64,000 bases of DNA, taken from contig CM062297.1 in the NCBI GenBank assembly GCA_031216915.1, positions 368,479,704-368,543,703 on the forward strand, read 5' to 3'. The DNA is from Pictodentalium vernedei. Taxonomy: Eukaryota; Mollusca; Scaphopoda; Dentaliida; Dentaliidae. The notes under the pieces are model-generated. The model was not told the DNA's origin. It worked only from the letters and a program-made list of their open reading frames with translations, and made no database searches. A program made the translations under genes and the position numbers. Numbering within the stretch: position 1 is the first letter of the stretch; each line of letters starts with the position of its first letter. This document shows, piece after piece, positions 25,020-36,237 of the stretch.

Positions 25020-26379
25020 CGTAAGGACATGATAAAGCTATAGAAGATCCCTACGCTATCCAAGCCCAACTTGCTTAAGCTACCAAGTCCCAGAATGTCA
25101 CTATACATATGTCGTGGGGGAGGGGGTAAAAATGCAAGCTATTTGACAGATATACATGCCGGTACCACGACACATTCCGTCTCTGCGCCAAATGACGTTC
25201 ACCAAGTTGACATCGTATTTCTACCTCGTGGTTTGCCCCGCAGTCGAAAGGTTTTCAAGTGTGCCCCGCCCATGCATAGTAGATGTGGCCAGTCGCTGCA
25301 AAGCCGCTAAGTCTCTGACCTTAAACGATACATCTGAAGTAGGGAGTGCTTTGTCGCATATTTACAGTCGCGCAGCTCTGCGATGACCCAAACCAAACTT
25401 CTCCTTGGGCTGTGTCCAGGATGCTGACCAAACAGGGTGTCTCAGTCCGACGAGGTGAGAAGGATGTCAACGGAGGCAAGGCATTTTTGAAAGGTTTGAC
25501 CGTAAGCTTGCGGGGCGGCTGTTTTGGGCATCAGTAGCACCTCAGATTACGTCTTCTCAGGGTACAAAAATACACCGAATGGCTTGCCCAGTCACCGACT
25601 ATAGTCTCAGTTCTAAACAATGAAATAGACTTTTTGAAAATCAATGGAAGCCATTAAGGCTGATATATTTGCGTAAAATCTCTCTCTCGTTACAAGTAGG
25701 CCTTTTGGCTTGGAGGCAAAGAAAGATCCCCGTTAATGCATACGTGTGGTACTTCTATCAGCCAGTTGAGCTTGAGATAAGAGAGTATTATTCTCGCAGT
25801 GTCCCCGACTATTGTCCACACTGTCTACGCTAGACTGCTGTGCGTCCTTAGAATCGAAGGACGAGAATATTTTGATGTTACACGTTGCACATCATGTAGT
25901 CCACACTGAGATTGAACTGTTGGCCTCTCTTATGGCCATTGCGCTTGTAATACACAAGCTTTTTGTGGGTGATCTTCCGGTGTCTGGGCCCAATGGGCTG
26001 TAATTCTCTCTTGATTCACAAGGGACGAGCGAGACTCTGAATATAACACAGGAAATCCACCTGCTGATGGCCAGGTATGCCAGGTTAGACAACTGGAGAA
26101 ACCTATCGATGATACAACCCCTCCCCCCCCCCCCCCCCCCCCCTGTGGAGTTTTTATTGTCTATAGTGGGCAGTGAGAGCTTAACTAAGGCCCTGACATA
26201 CGTCATATCGTCCACGTTCCCCTCCTGAACCATCAGCTCCAAAACCACCGGCGCTATCCACGACGGCCAGGAATAACTTTGCAAATCTTATGGCACTGAA
26301 CTTGTTCTCTCTGGAGTCGGATACTATTCTTAAATCTTTAACGGTTCACCGGGCTGTGGAGGGGGGGGGGGGGTGTGAA
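25020..26379. other. Gene-free stretch
   Basis: No domain recognised. A 21-nt C run lies at 26123-26143 and a 13-nt G run at 26361-26373. Short frames on both strands look like noise. Confidence 0.45.
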
Positions 26380-29300
26380 AACAACTTCGAAAGTAATCAA
26401 AACCACGTTTCCCGGTCAACAGAAACAACTATTATAGAAAGACCAAAAAACCATTACAAAAGTGGGGACCTCCTACAAATGTGCCAAAAACTATAACAAA
26501 AGTGGGACATTTTATATAGAAGACAAATCGCGTCAACGCAGGATTTTCGTTCTAATTGCTAATGGAATGTGCGAATCGGGCCAAAACAAGCCATTAATGC
26601 GAACATCCAAACATCGACATTTTCAGCCAATTCTGGACAAATTCGACTTTCTGGTTACAAATGTCTATGTCCAACGCGAACCCACTGGGCAGGTATCAAA
26701 TGTTATGACAAAAACTTTGAAACTCATTAAAATCATGTTTCCCGGTCAGAAGAAGAAATTCTTACAAAAGGGCTAAAAACTAAAAAACTATTACAAAAGT
26801 GGGGATCTCTTACAAAAGGGTTACACAATTCTTACAAAAGTTGGGACCGCTTACAAAAGGGCTAAACAATTCTTACAAAGTGGGGACCTTTTACAAAAGG
26901 GCAAAATAATTCTTACAAAAGTGGGATATTTTACATTGCTGAAAAATCGAGCAAACGGGCGATTTCCTTTATAATTCCTAACTGGGAACGCCAAACGGGT
27001 TAAAAACAAGCCAATGACGCGGACAACAGACATCGAATTTTTTCGCCAGTTTCGGCAAAATAATTCTTACAAAAGTGGGGACCTCTTACAGAACAGCAAA
27101 AAAATTCTGCTAAAAGTGGGACATTTTACATTTCTGAAAAATAGAGAAAACGGGCGATTTCCTTTTATAATTCCTAATGGGAAGCTCGAATCGGGTTAAA
27201 AACAAGCCAATGACGGGGAAAAGAGACGTCGAAATTTTTCGCTAGTTTTGACAAAGTTCGATTTTCTGATAAAAATTCTCTATGTCCAACTCGAAACCTC
27301 TGGACAGGTATCAAATGTTATGAAAAACACTTCGAAACTTATGAAAATCATGTTTCCGGTCAGAAGAAATTGTTACAAAGGGGCTAATAACAATTACAAA
27401 GGCGGGGTCCAACTCAAAACTTTTGGACAGGTATTAAATGATATGAAAAACACTTCGAAACTCATTAAAATCATGTCTCCCGGTCAGAAGAAGAAATGAT
27501 TACAAAAAGGGCTAAAAAACTATTACAAAAGTGGTGACTTCTTACAAAAGTGCTAAAAATTCTTACAAAAGTGGAGACCTCTTACAAAAGGGCAAAACAA
27601 ATTCTTACAAAAGTGGGACATTTTACATTGCTGCAAAATCGAGAAAACGTGCGATTTCCGCTATAATTCCTAATGGGGAGCGCGAAATAGGTTAATAACA
27701 AGCCAATGACTTGGAAAAACAGACATTAAAATTTTTCGCCAGTTTTGACAAAGTTCGATTTTCTGATCAAACGATGTCCAATTCGAAACCTCTGGACAGG
27801 TATCAAAATGTTATGAAAAACACTTCGAAACTGATTAAAATCATGTTTCCCGGTCAGAAGAAGACATTTTTACAAAAGGGCTAAAAGACTATTACAAAAG
27901 TGGGGACCTCTTACAAAATGGCTAAAATATTCTTACAATAGTGGTGAACTCTTACACAAGGGCTAAACAATTCTTACAAAAGTGGGGGATCTCTCACAGA
28001 AGAGCAAAACAAGCCAATGACGAGGAAAAACAGGCATCTAAATTTTTCGCCCGTTTTGACAAAATTCGATTTTCTGATCAAAATTCTCTATGTCCAACTC
28101 AAAACTTTTGGACAGGTATTAAATGTTATGAAAAACACTTCGAAACTCATTAAAATCATATCTCCCGGTCAGAGGAAGAAATGTTTACAAAAGGGCTAAA
28201 AACTATTACAAAAGTGGTGACCTCTTACAAGAAGGCTAAAAAATTCTTACAAACGTGGGGACATCTTACAAAGGAGCAAAAACATTCTTACAAAAGTGGG
28301 GACATTTTACATTGCTGAAAAATAGAGAAAATGGGCGATTTCAGTTATAATTCCTAATGGGGAGTGCGAATCGGGTTAACAACAAGCCAATGACGCGGAA
28401 AAACAGACATTTTACATTGCTGAAAAATAGAGAAAACGGGCGATTTCCGTTATAATTCCGAATGGGGAGTGTGAATCGGGTTAACAACAAGCCAATGACG
28501 CGGAAAAACAGACAAATTTTTTCGCCAGTTTTGAACAAGTTGGATTATCTTATCAGCATAATCTATGTCCAACTCGAAACCTCTGGACAGGTATCAAATG
28601 GTATTAAAAACACTTCGAAACTCATTAAAATCACGTTTCACGGTCAGAAGTAGAAATCAATACAATAGGGCTAAAAAAAACTGGTACAACAGTGGGGACC
28701 TCTTACAAAAGGGCTAAAACATTCTTACAAAGGTGGTGACCTCTTACAAAAGAGCAAAAAAATTCTTACAAAAGTGGGATATTTTACATTGCTGAAAAAT
28801 CGAGAAAACGGGCGATTTCCTTTATAATTCCTAACTGGGAACGCGAATCGGGTTAAAAACAAGCCAATGACGCGGAAAACAGACATCGTAATTTTTCGCC
28901 AGTTTCGACAAAGTTCAATTTTCTTATGAAAATTTTCTATCTCCACCTTGAAACCTCTGGACAGGTATCAAATGTTTTGAAAAACACTTTGAAATCATTA
29001 AAATCATGTTTCCCAGTCAGAAAAAAAAAATATTACAGAAGGGCTAAAAAACTATTACAAAAGTAGTAATCTCTTACAAAAGGTCTTAACAAATCTTATA
29101 AAAGTGGGGACCTCTTACAAAAGAGCAAAAGAAATCTTACAGAAGTGGGACATTTTACATTGCTGACAAATCAAGAAAACTTGCGATCTCCCTTATAATT
29201 CCTAATGGGAAGCGCGAATCTGGTTAAAAACAAGCCAATTACGCGGAAAAACAGACATCGAAATGTTTCGCCAGTTTTGACCAAGTTCGATTTTCTGATC

Positions 29301-29725
29301 AAAATGGTCTATGTCCAACTCGAAACCCCTGGACAGGTATCAAATGTTATGGAAAAAAAACTTCGAAACTCATCAAAATTATGTTTCCATGCCAGAAGAG
29401 GAAACTATTACAAAGGGGCTAAGAAACTATTACAAAAGTGGGGACCTCTTACAAAAGGGCTAAAAAATTCTTACAAAAGTGGTGACCTCTTACAAAAGGG
29501 TTAAAAAATTCTTACAAAAGTGGGGACCCCTTCCAAAAGAGCAAAATATTTCTTACAAAAGTGGGACATTTTACATTGCTGCGAAATCGAGAAAACGGGC
29601 GATTTTCGATATAATTCCTAATGGGGAGCGAGAATCAAGTTAAAAACAAGCCAATGACGTGGGAAAACAGACGTCGAAATATTCTCCAGTTTTGACAAAG
29701 TTCGATTTTCTGATTAAATTCTCTA
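26380..29725. repeat. Complex tandem array of about 3.3 kb
   Basis: A large unit recurs irregularly: ACAAGCCAATGACGCGGAAA appears in varied form near 26590, 27007, 27200, 27700, 28010, 28385, 28488, 28860, 29230 and 29647. Each is followed by TTTTCGCCAGTTTTGACAAA...TCTATGTCCAACTCGAAACC...GGACAGGTATCAAATG...CATGTTTCCCGGTCAGAAG. Between them are 35-40 bp sub-repeats of the TTACAAAAGTGGGGACCTCT type. Spacing varies from about 100 to 500 bp, so unequal exchange has scrambled it. The right edge is cut by a LINE. Open frames inside simply reflect the repeat. Confidence 0.85.
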
Positions 29726-30655
29726 AGATAAGATAGATAAGATTTATTCAGCAAATACACCGGAATAAAGGCAGATTGCTACACAGAGAACAACATAAAC
29801 ATAATCATAAAGCACACTAATTCATGTGACATACATAAATCATATTACAGATAAGTCCATCTTGTGAAGGAAGTGCTGGACCATGTTACAAATAACATTG
29901 CACAGCACTGGATTATCATTAATCATTATTACTTATTACTTTAAATTCGTCCATTGTATCCATTAGAGGAAAGTCAATTGGTTCGTCGGAAATTGCGCGA
30001 AATAATTTTTCTCTCAATGGTGCATAAAGCGGACATTCCATTACGAAATGCCATTCCGATTCCACCTCCCCCATTGTACAAGCTTCGCATATTCTGTGTT
30101 CGATAGGATGAGAAGGTTGTAAATGCCTTCCACGTTCGATCCACAATTTATAGTTGCTGATGCGTAATCGCGTAAAATTGTTTCTAGCTGCAATGGAAGA
30201 AGTGTGAATGAGATACGGTTCCATTTGATAATCTACTTTGAACAGTCGACAAATCCTAAGTTTATTTTTCCTATTCTCTTATTATCATTGTGTTTATCTT
30301 CTTTAAATAATTTAATATGGTCCGATTCAAGTTTGGAGTTTAGAAGATTACTTTTCGTTTGGAAATTTCAGTTTCACTCAAACTGTTAAATCCAAGTCCT
30401 TTAAGTTTTTCACTTATTGTCAGGGAGTTTACATTTCTTAACTTCCACAAAAGCATCATTTAGAATGGTACCCGGGGAAGTAGTAAGCAATTTACCAGTA
30501 TAATTTGCGAATCGTTCCAAAGCATCTAATGTTATTGGATACCGATCTAGCTCCGCGCGCACCGCATGGTTGGAAGAATGCTTACCTACATTTAAGATCA
30601 ATTTGCAGAACTTGATGTGAGCCCTTACACTCGGTGCAGTATCTCTGTTCCTTAT
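29726..30655 (-). mobile_element. 5'-truncated LINE, C-terminal domain and 3' UTR
   Basis: On the minus strand, VGKHSSNHAVRAELDRYPIT (30520-30600) precedes, in another frame, LRISNYKLWIERGRH and RICEACTMGEVESEWHFVME followed by CPLY (29950-30160): a C-x2-C...H-x4-C pattern. This tail is familiar from Tx1/Nimb-like LINEs of corals and molluscs. The 3' UTR ends TTTGCTGAATAAATCTTATC with a TCTTA/TCTATC tail at 29726, inside the tandem array. The reverse transcriptase is absent. A frame change lies between 30224 and 30410. Confidence 0.8.
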
Positions 30656-30663
30656 ATTCAGCT

Positions 30664-31215
30664 CCGTCTATTGGTTTAGGTGTTGGACTCCTGATTGCCG
30701 GGCGGTGTTATCGTTGGTTCGAATCCCGGCGGGGGATCAGAAACCAACATTCAAAATTCCTCTAAAACATGATTGTGTCATTTGAAAAACATACACAAGC
30801 CCGTGCCAGTGTTTGTCTGAGGGTTCGAATCCCGGCGGGGGATCAGAAACCAACATTCAAAATTCCTCTACAACATGATGGTGTCATTTGAAAAACACAC
30901 ACAAGCCCGTGTCAGTCTTCGTCTGAGGCCATCCGTGGCACTTTCGGCGTACTGTAGCCAGCGTATTCCACACTTTCATGCTGCTGTTGAAAGGAAGATG
31001 AACCAAGTAATCATGAGGACTTCATCTAAAAAGCTAGATTCCAGCGATCGTTTTTAGACAGTGTGCAATGGTCTAGTGGTTTAGGCGTTGGACTCCTGAT
31101 TGCCAGGCGGTGTTGCCGATGGTTAGAATCCCAGCGAGGGATCAGAAACCAACATTCAAAATTCTAAAACTCTAAAACATGATTGTGTCATTTGAAAAAC
31201 ACACACACACCTGCG
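30664..31215 (+). mobile_element. tRNA-derived SINE-like units, three copies
   Basis: Unit 1 (30664-30800) and unit 3 (31062-31215) both read GGTTTAGG(T/C)GTTGGACTCCTGATTGCC...GGTT(C/A)GAATCCC, with A- and B-box-like segments, then GGGGATCAGAAACCAACATT...CATGATTGTGTCATTTGAAA and a CA-rich tail. Unit 2 (30825-30935) begins at the B box. Units 1 and 2 are nearly identical and separated by CACAAGCCCGTG(C/T)CAGT, so it looks like local duplication rather than three insertions. This family differs from the V-domain-like SINEs. Confidence 0.75.
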
Positions 31216-31634
31216 CGCGCGCGCGCAAACATTCACACAGAGAAGTTGAAATGAAATGTGTAATGAAACTAACATTTTTTGTCTAATTTTAGCATAAATT
31301 CTAATCACGCCCTCCCCCCCCCCCCCAGCCCGCCACTCAAATAAGCACATTTTCTCAATAAAAAGATTGATGTAAGCGAATCTGAGGAGATGCCCGTGCG
31401 CTTCGATCGCCCAATTAATTAAACATTTCGTTTGTCCATATCATTAGCCATATTAGTATTCCACAGTCATGCGTTTCATTGTGCACCTTAATGGTTGTTA
31501 TCATTTATACTTTCAACAACACTGCCTGCCACTGAAAATAAAGAAATGAACGAAAATATATCAAACTTTTAACATCATTCATTGTCTGCTATTAGCAAAA
31601 CTGGTAGTACTATTAATATTATCTACATCATCAG

Positions 31635-31922
31635 TTAGTGGTATAATTTACCGTCAAGATATTCCATTACACCCGTCATCTGTTGTTGTAAGCGGAATAG
31701 CTCCCGCTGGAAACCACTAATGTAAAGACCTCCGAATTTTTGATATTTTATGGAAGGGTCATTGTTGCCTGGTTGGGGGTACACATTATGTATATACCGT
31801 TGCCCGATAAATGATTCATCATGTCTTTTATCAGAAATGTTCGAATTAATAATTTTTTTAACAGGCGTCCAGGTCTTCCACCTCTTGTGACTTCGGGTGG
31901 TGTCTTGAAGAGATTTGGGCAT
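31635..31922 (-). CDS. Hypothetical 95-residue protein
   Basis: The minus frame begins MPKSLQDTTRSHKRWKTWTP and ends MTGVMEYLDGKLYH. Its composition is balanced and soluble, with no low complexity, no membrane segment and no signal peptide. It does not coincide with any repeat I could identify, which separates it from most frames here. I do not recognise the family; it could be an exon of a host gene or a chance frame. No clear splice sites or upstream promoter were established. Confidence 0.3.
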   Translation of the reverse strand: MPKSLQDTTRSHKRWKTWTPVKKIINSNISDKRHDESFIGQRYIHNVYPQPGNNDPSIKYQKFGGLYISGFQRELFRLQQQMTGVMEYLDGKLYH

Positions 31923-32144
31923 TATATCAAGAGATCACGGCTTAAATAACCATAAACACGCATCATTTTCATATTTTATTACAAAGAGTAAGTTTGTGGA
32001 AGAAAAAAGGCCGCAACAAAACCATTTGAATGTCGCACTCGGGCGGGCGAACGACAGCCGTGTGTGCCTAAATTAGAGTAATGAGCACACCAGTTTCCAA
32101 CAAAAATATTAACCATTGCTTACTAGCAAACCTGGTGCACAGTT
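31923..32144. other. No recognisable feature
   Basis: Short unassigned spacer before the truncated SINE. Confidence 0.4.
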
Positions 32145-32298
32145 CAGAGTTACGATGGTGGAGAGCTGACGGCTGCTCGTTGTTGCTCGGTGGTTCTCTC
32201 CGGGTACTCCGGCTTCCTCCACCCGTAAAACTGTCACCGACATGATATGACCCTGGTTGTTCATGTGTCGTTAAACCCTAATAAATAAATAAATAAGT
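32145..32298 (+). mobile_element. SINE 3' fragment, V-domain-like family
   Basis: Begins GATGGTGGAGAGCTGACGGC and continues CTCTCCGGGTACTCCGGCTT, CCCGTAAAACTGTCACCGAC, ending TTAAACCCTAATAAATAAAT. Head and body are absent. The tail is the same sub-type as the 5S-headed copy at 24592 (CGACATGATATGACC). Confidence 0.85.
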
Positions 32299-32304
32299 TC
32301 ATCA

Positions 32305-34016
32305 GATGTACGTTGCCAATGACAACTTTTTTGACGGAAATGGAAGAAAATCGATAGCTTCCATCCAGAGGTCACCTCAAACAAGCACACAAAGTTTCAA
32401 AACGCTGTGCCCTACAGGATGCGCCAAATGGAAATATTGATGCATAACTGCACGAAGTTCATCGAGAGTCATTGCCAGCGGCAAAGTTTTTTGACAAAAA
32501 TTGAAAAAATAACTTCCAAGGTAATCCCAAACAAACATACCAAGTTTCAAACATTCTGATCATAAATGTGCGATGTAGAGTGCGCCAAAGGAATATATTG
32601 ATGCCTGACTAAACTAAGTTCAAAACTCGTTGCCAGCGGCAACATTTTTTTATGGAAATGGAAGAAAATCAATAGCTCCCATTTAGAGGTCACTCCAAAC
32701 AAGCATGCCAGATTTCAAAGCAATCCGATCATAATAAATGTGCCCTGCAGGGTGTGCCAAAAGGAAATATTGAGATCTGACTAAACTAAATTCTAAGAAC
32801 ATTTTTTGACGGGAATGGAAGAAAATCGATAGCTCCTATCTAGAGCTCACCCCAAACAAGCATACCAAGTTTCAAAGTGAGCTGGTCAAAAATGTGCATT
32901 GCAGAGTGTGGAAAATGGAAATGTTGATGCATAACTGCACTATATTCATCGAAGGTCGTTGCCAGCGGCAACATCTTTTGATGGAAATTGAAGAAAATCG
33001 ACAGCTCAGATCTAGAGGTAACACCAAACAAGCATACAAAGTTTCAAACCGATCTGATCATAAATGTTCCCTGTCGGGCATGCCAAAGGAATATATTGAC
33101 GCCTGACTAAACTAAGTTCAAAACACGTTGCCAGCGGCAACATTTTTTATGGCAATGGAAGAAAACCAATAGCTCCCATCTAGAGGTCACTCCAAACAAG
33201 CATGCCAGATTTCAAAGCAATCTGATGATGAAGGTGCCCTTTAGGGTGTGCCAAAGGAAAATATTGAGGTCTAACTAAACTAATTTCTAAGAACATTGCC
33301 AGCTGCAACATTTTTTGACGGAAATGAGAGAAAATCGATAGCTACCATCTAGAGCTCACCCCCAACAAGCATACCAAGTTTCAAAGTGATCTGGTCAAAC
33401 ATGTGCTCTGCAGAGTGTGCCAAAGGCAAATATTGATGCATGACTGCACTATGTTCATCAAAGGTCGTTGCCAGCGGCAACAGTTTTTGATGGAAATTGA
33501 TGAAAATCGATCGCTCCGATCTAGAGGTCACACCAAACACGCATACAGAGTTTCAAACCGATCTGATCATAAATATTCCCTGTAGGGCATGCCAAATGAA
33601 TATACTGATGCCTGACTAAACTAAGTTCAAAGGTCGTTGCCAGCGGCAACATTTTTTTATGGAAATAGAAGAAAATCAATAGCTTCCATCTAGAGGTCAC
33701 TCCAAACAAGCATGCCAGATTTCAAAGCAATCCGATCATAAATGTGCCCTGTAGGGTGTGCCAAATCGAAATCGAAGAATATTGCCAGCGGCAATATTGT
33801 TTGACGGAAATGGAAGAAAATCGATAGCTCCCATCTAGAGATCATCCCAAACAAGCATACCAAGTTTCAAAGCGATCTGATCATAAATGCGACCTGTAAG
33901 GTCTGCCAAATGAAAATGTGGACATACGTACGTACGTACGTACGTACGTACGTACGTATACCGACGGACGAGAAGTGATGGCAATAGCTCAGCTTGACTT
34001 TGTCAAGTTGAGCTAA
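32305..34016 (+). mobile_element. Helitron-like satellite-core element (HEL1)
   Basis: About ten monomers of 145-171 bp carry the boundary palindrome GTTGCCAGCGGCAAC and ATAGCTCCCATCTAGAGGTC...CAAGTTTCAAAGCGATCTGA. They are followed by an ACGT microsatellite and the terminus GTGATGGCAATAGCTCAGCT...GTCAAGTTGAG, an 11-bp hairpin, then CTAA at 34013-34016. Satellite core, microsatellite and terminal hairpin in this order is the architecture of 'pearl'/HINE non-autonomous Helitron-like elements of bivalves. No helicase was seen. The 5' end is unresolved. Confidence 0.75.
33923..33958. repeat. ACGT microsatellite
   Basis: Nearly perfect ACGT repeat between the satellite core and the terminal hairpin of HEL1. 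Confidence 0.95.
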
Positions 34017-34190
34017 AAATGGACGACGGAAACGCGTATCACCCTAATAACATCCGCTGCGCATGCGCACTAATACCACGTATCACTATGGGGATGACGT
34101 CACAACATGGCCGATCACGCGGGTTACCATGGCAAACCAATATGGCGTCACTGGGTCACGTGACTATGATGCCACATGACGTCACATATG
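34017..34190 (+). repeat. R1 repeat with promoter-like motifs
   Basis: Contains ATGGACGACGGAAACGCGTA, CTGCGCATGCGCACTAATAC (NRF1-like), GGGATGACGTCACAAC (CRE-like), AACATGGCCGATCACGCGGG, CAATATGGCGTCACTGGGTC and GTCACGTGAC. It directly abuts the CTAA end of HEL1, so HEL1 probably inserted into or beside an R1 copy. Confidence 0.7.
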
Positions 34191-35539
34191 AGATCCCCCA
34201 TGAGATTCCCCAATGAGGCCCGATCCATCGCTCTCCTACTACTTGCAATTCTTGCTACAGGGTTATAATGGTTGGTGTACTAGTTGTAACTAAAACTATG
34301 ACCAAAGAAACAACCATGTCGATACCATTGAAAAAAAATTGTTTGAAACAGTATGGGTAACCTTTCCGCGGATTGTCAGTCAGTTGTCCCGTGGCAAAGA
34401 GACTGGTGGATGTTGGGGTTATCGGTCTCGAGCTAATGAGTTGTATTGAGGTTTGGTTATTTTCAACTGAATTTCACCATTTGTTCAGTAAATGGTAGAC
34501 ATCCTGTTTTGCATGATTTTCCAACATTAACCTTATTTCATTTCTCGCTATTTCTTCCACACCAACAAGTACTGGTTCATTCTTCATCATGTGCAAACTC
34601 GAAGCCATAGCCCTGTGAGATCGTTTCATCTCAGTATATAATTACACAGTAAAGGACTGCCAGAGTCAGACGATTCAAAAATCGACTTGCTTTTCTTCCA
34701 ATTTCAGTTGAGTACCATTTCTGATAGCACTCCAAACGATGAAAGCTGTCTCACATTTTTGTTGCTATTGGGGTGTTCAGCCTTCTTTTGGTACTATGAT
34801 ACAACACTACGATGGATATAGTGTAAAACAATCTAACAGGGGCTGAAAACTGTCGTTGTATCCGGAAATCTAGTTGTACGCACACATGACAAACAAATCT
34901 GTATCTCCAAGAGAGTGTGGATATCTGGTCTCCACTCGCTCCAGGAATTGATATTGTAAACCACTTCCCTGCTGTATTTTTGCTTGGACATCTGACCCGC
35001 CCCCTCCAATCTCCAACATTGCCATTTATATATTTAAGGAATCCAGCCCCAAGCCCACACACAAAACATACGCACGCACCCTTGGGCTCTAGGATATAAA
35101 GATGCCTGAACGAAGCATAATTACTTGATATGCAGCTGCACCGTACAATAGACAACGTGTTACGCTTCGGTGTTGCATTATACAAAACAACGCATTATGC
35201 ACTGCAAATGAAGCATTATACAACAAGCAACGTATTATGCAACAATGTAGCATTATACAACAACACAACACATTATTCACTGCAAATGAAGCATTTGCAT
35301 TAAATGATTTTATGTTTAATTGGTAGTGGATGAGGCCATTCTGATGTCTTTTGCACCACGAGGCATCTCGATCACTTTTATAGTAGTCCCTACCGCAGAG
35401 CGAAACCAAATTACATCTTAACTTGTGTGGGTTGAGGAGTACAGCATGTTTTTTTCTACAAGGATCTGATTCAGGATCTCATGTGATGTCATGCCGTGGA
35501 GCATGATAAGTGTCATGTTCGTTGTCGTGGTGGTCCATG
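34191..35539. other. Gene-free stretch with a short minisatellite
   Basis: No gene recognised. At about 35155-35300 phrases of the GCATTATACAACAA / GCATTATGCACTGCAAATGA type recur four or five times. Confidence 0.4.
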
Positions 35540-35640
35540 GCGGTCATGTTGTGACGGCATTGACATGGTGTTTTACGTTGATAGGGCACATGTTTCTGGC
35601 CGCCATTTTGTATGATTGAAGGCGCCATCTTGGTTTATAT
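35540..35640 (-). repeat. Partial R1-like repeat
   Basis: On the minus strand: ACCAAGATGGCGCC and AAAATGGCGGCC, both YY1-like, in the spacing seen at the 5' part of other R1 copies. The NRF1/CRE part is missing. Confidence 0.4.
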
Positions 35641-35810
35641 GGTTACATTGTTACTTTGGGACTCACATACGACTAATATAGTGTGTGTGTCAGAATATAT
35701 CTCTTCATCGGAAACGACCCAACAACGACCATAAATACCAAATGAATCCTAAAACTGTTTATAAGGCTCAGATTCTCCAGTTTAGTAACCCGACACAAAT
35801 AGATTTTTTG

Positions 35811-35976
35811 CGTATCATCGACGTGCTGTACGCTGAACACCGAGCGACTGTGCGCCCAGTTGGGGAACTGGGATTAAATGTTTTGTCCAAGCACACATGC
35901 ATATAATGAGGGTCAGAAGCGAACCCACGACCTTTATGAAGCCCAATGCTCTAACCAAGCCACCGCGCCCCTGAAC
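35811..35976 (-). mobile_element. SINE head and body, a further tRNA-derived family
   Basis: On the minus strand it begins AGGGGCGCGGTGGCTTGGTT (A box), AGAGCATTGGGCTTCATAAA, GTGGGTTCGCTTCTGACCC (B box), then GTGTGCTTGGACAAAACATT, a diverged match to the TGTCCTTGGGCAAGG core of the main SINE family. The 3' tail was not identified. Confidence 0.55.
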
Positions 35977-36237
35977 CATGCAAGCTATGGTCTATATCTT
36001 AGGAGCCAAAGGTCATGTGGGTTTTGGTCTGGGTGGTCGAAGTAAAGAAGGCTACGGGGTGGTGTAGAAGCAAGGAGCTACGAATCGTATAACCCAGTAG
36101 TGTGGAGACTGAATGTGGACCTTTGTAGACCAATAGACCAATACTGACTGCCGTGGTCCAATGAATACTAATGTGGACCTCTGTGGACTAACATGGACAG
36201 TTGAAGTCTGATGTGGACTCACGTGGGCCTCTGTGTT

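Noticed and set aside
26380-34016. Regular repeats that might suggest a CRISPR array
   Set aside because: Units are 145-500 bp, diverged, without unique spacers of constant size, in an animal genome; they are satellite-type arrays.
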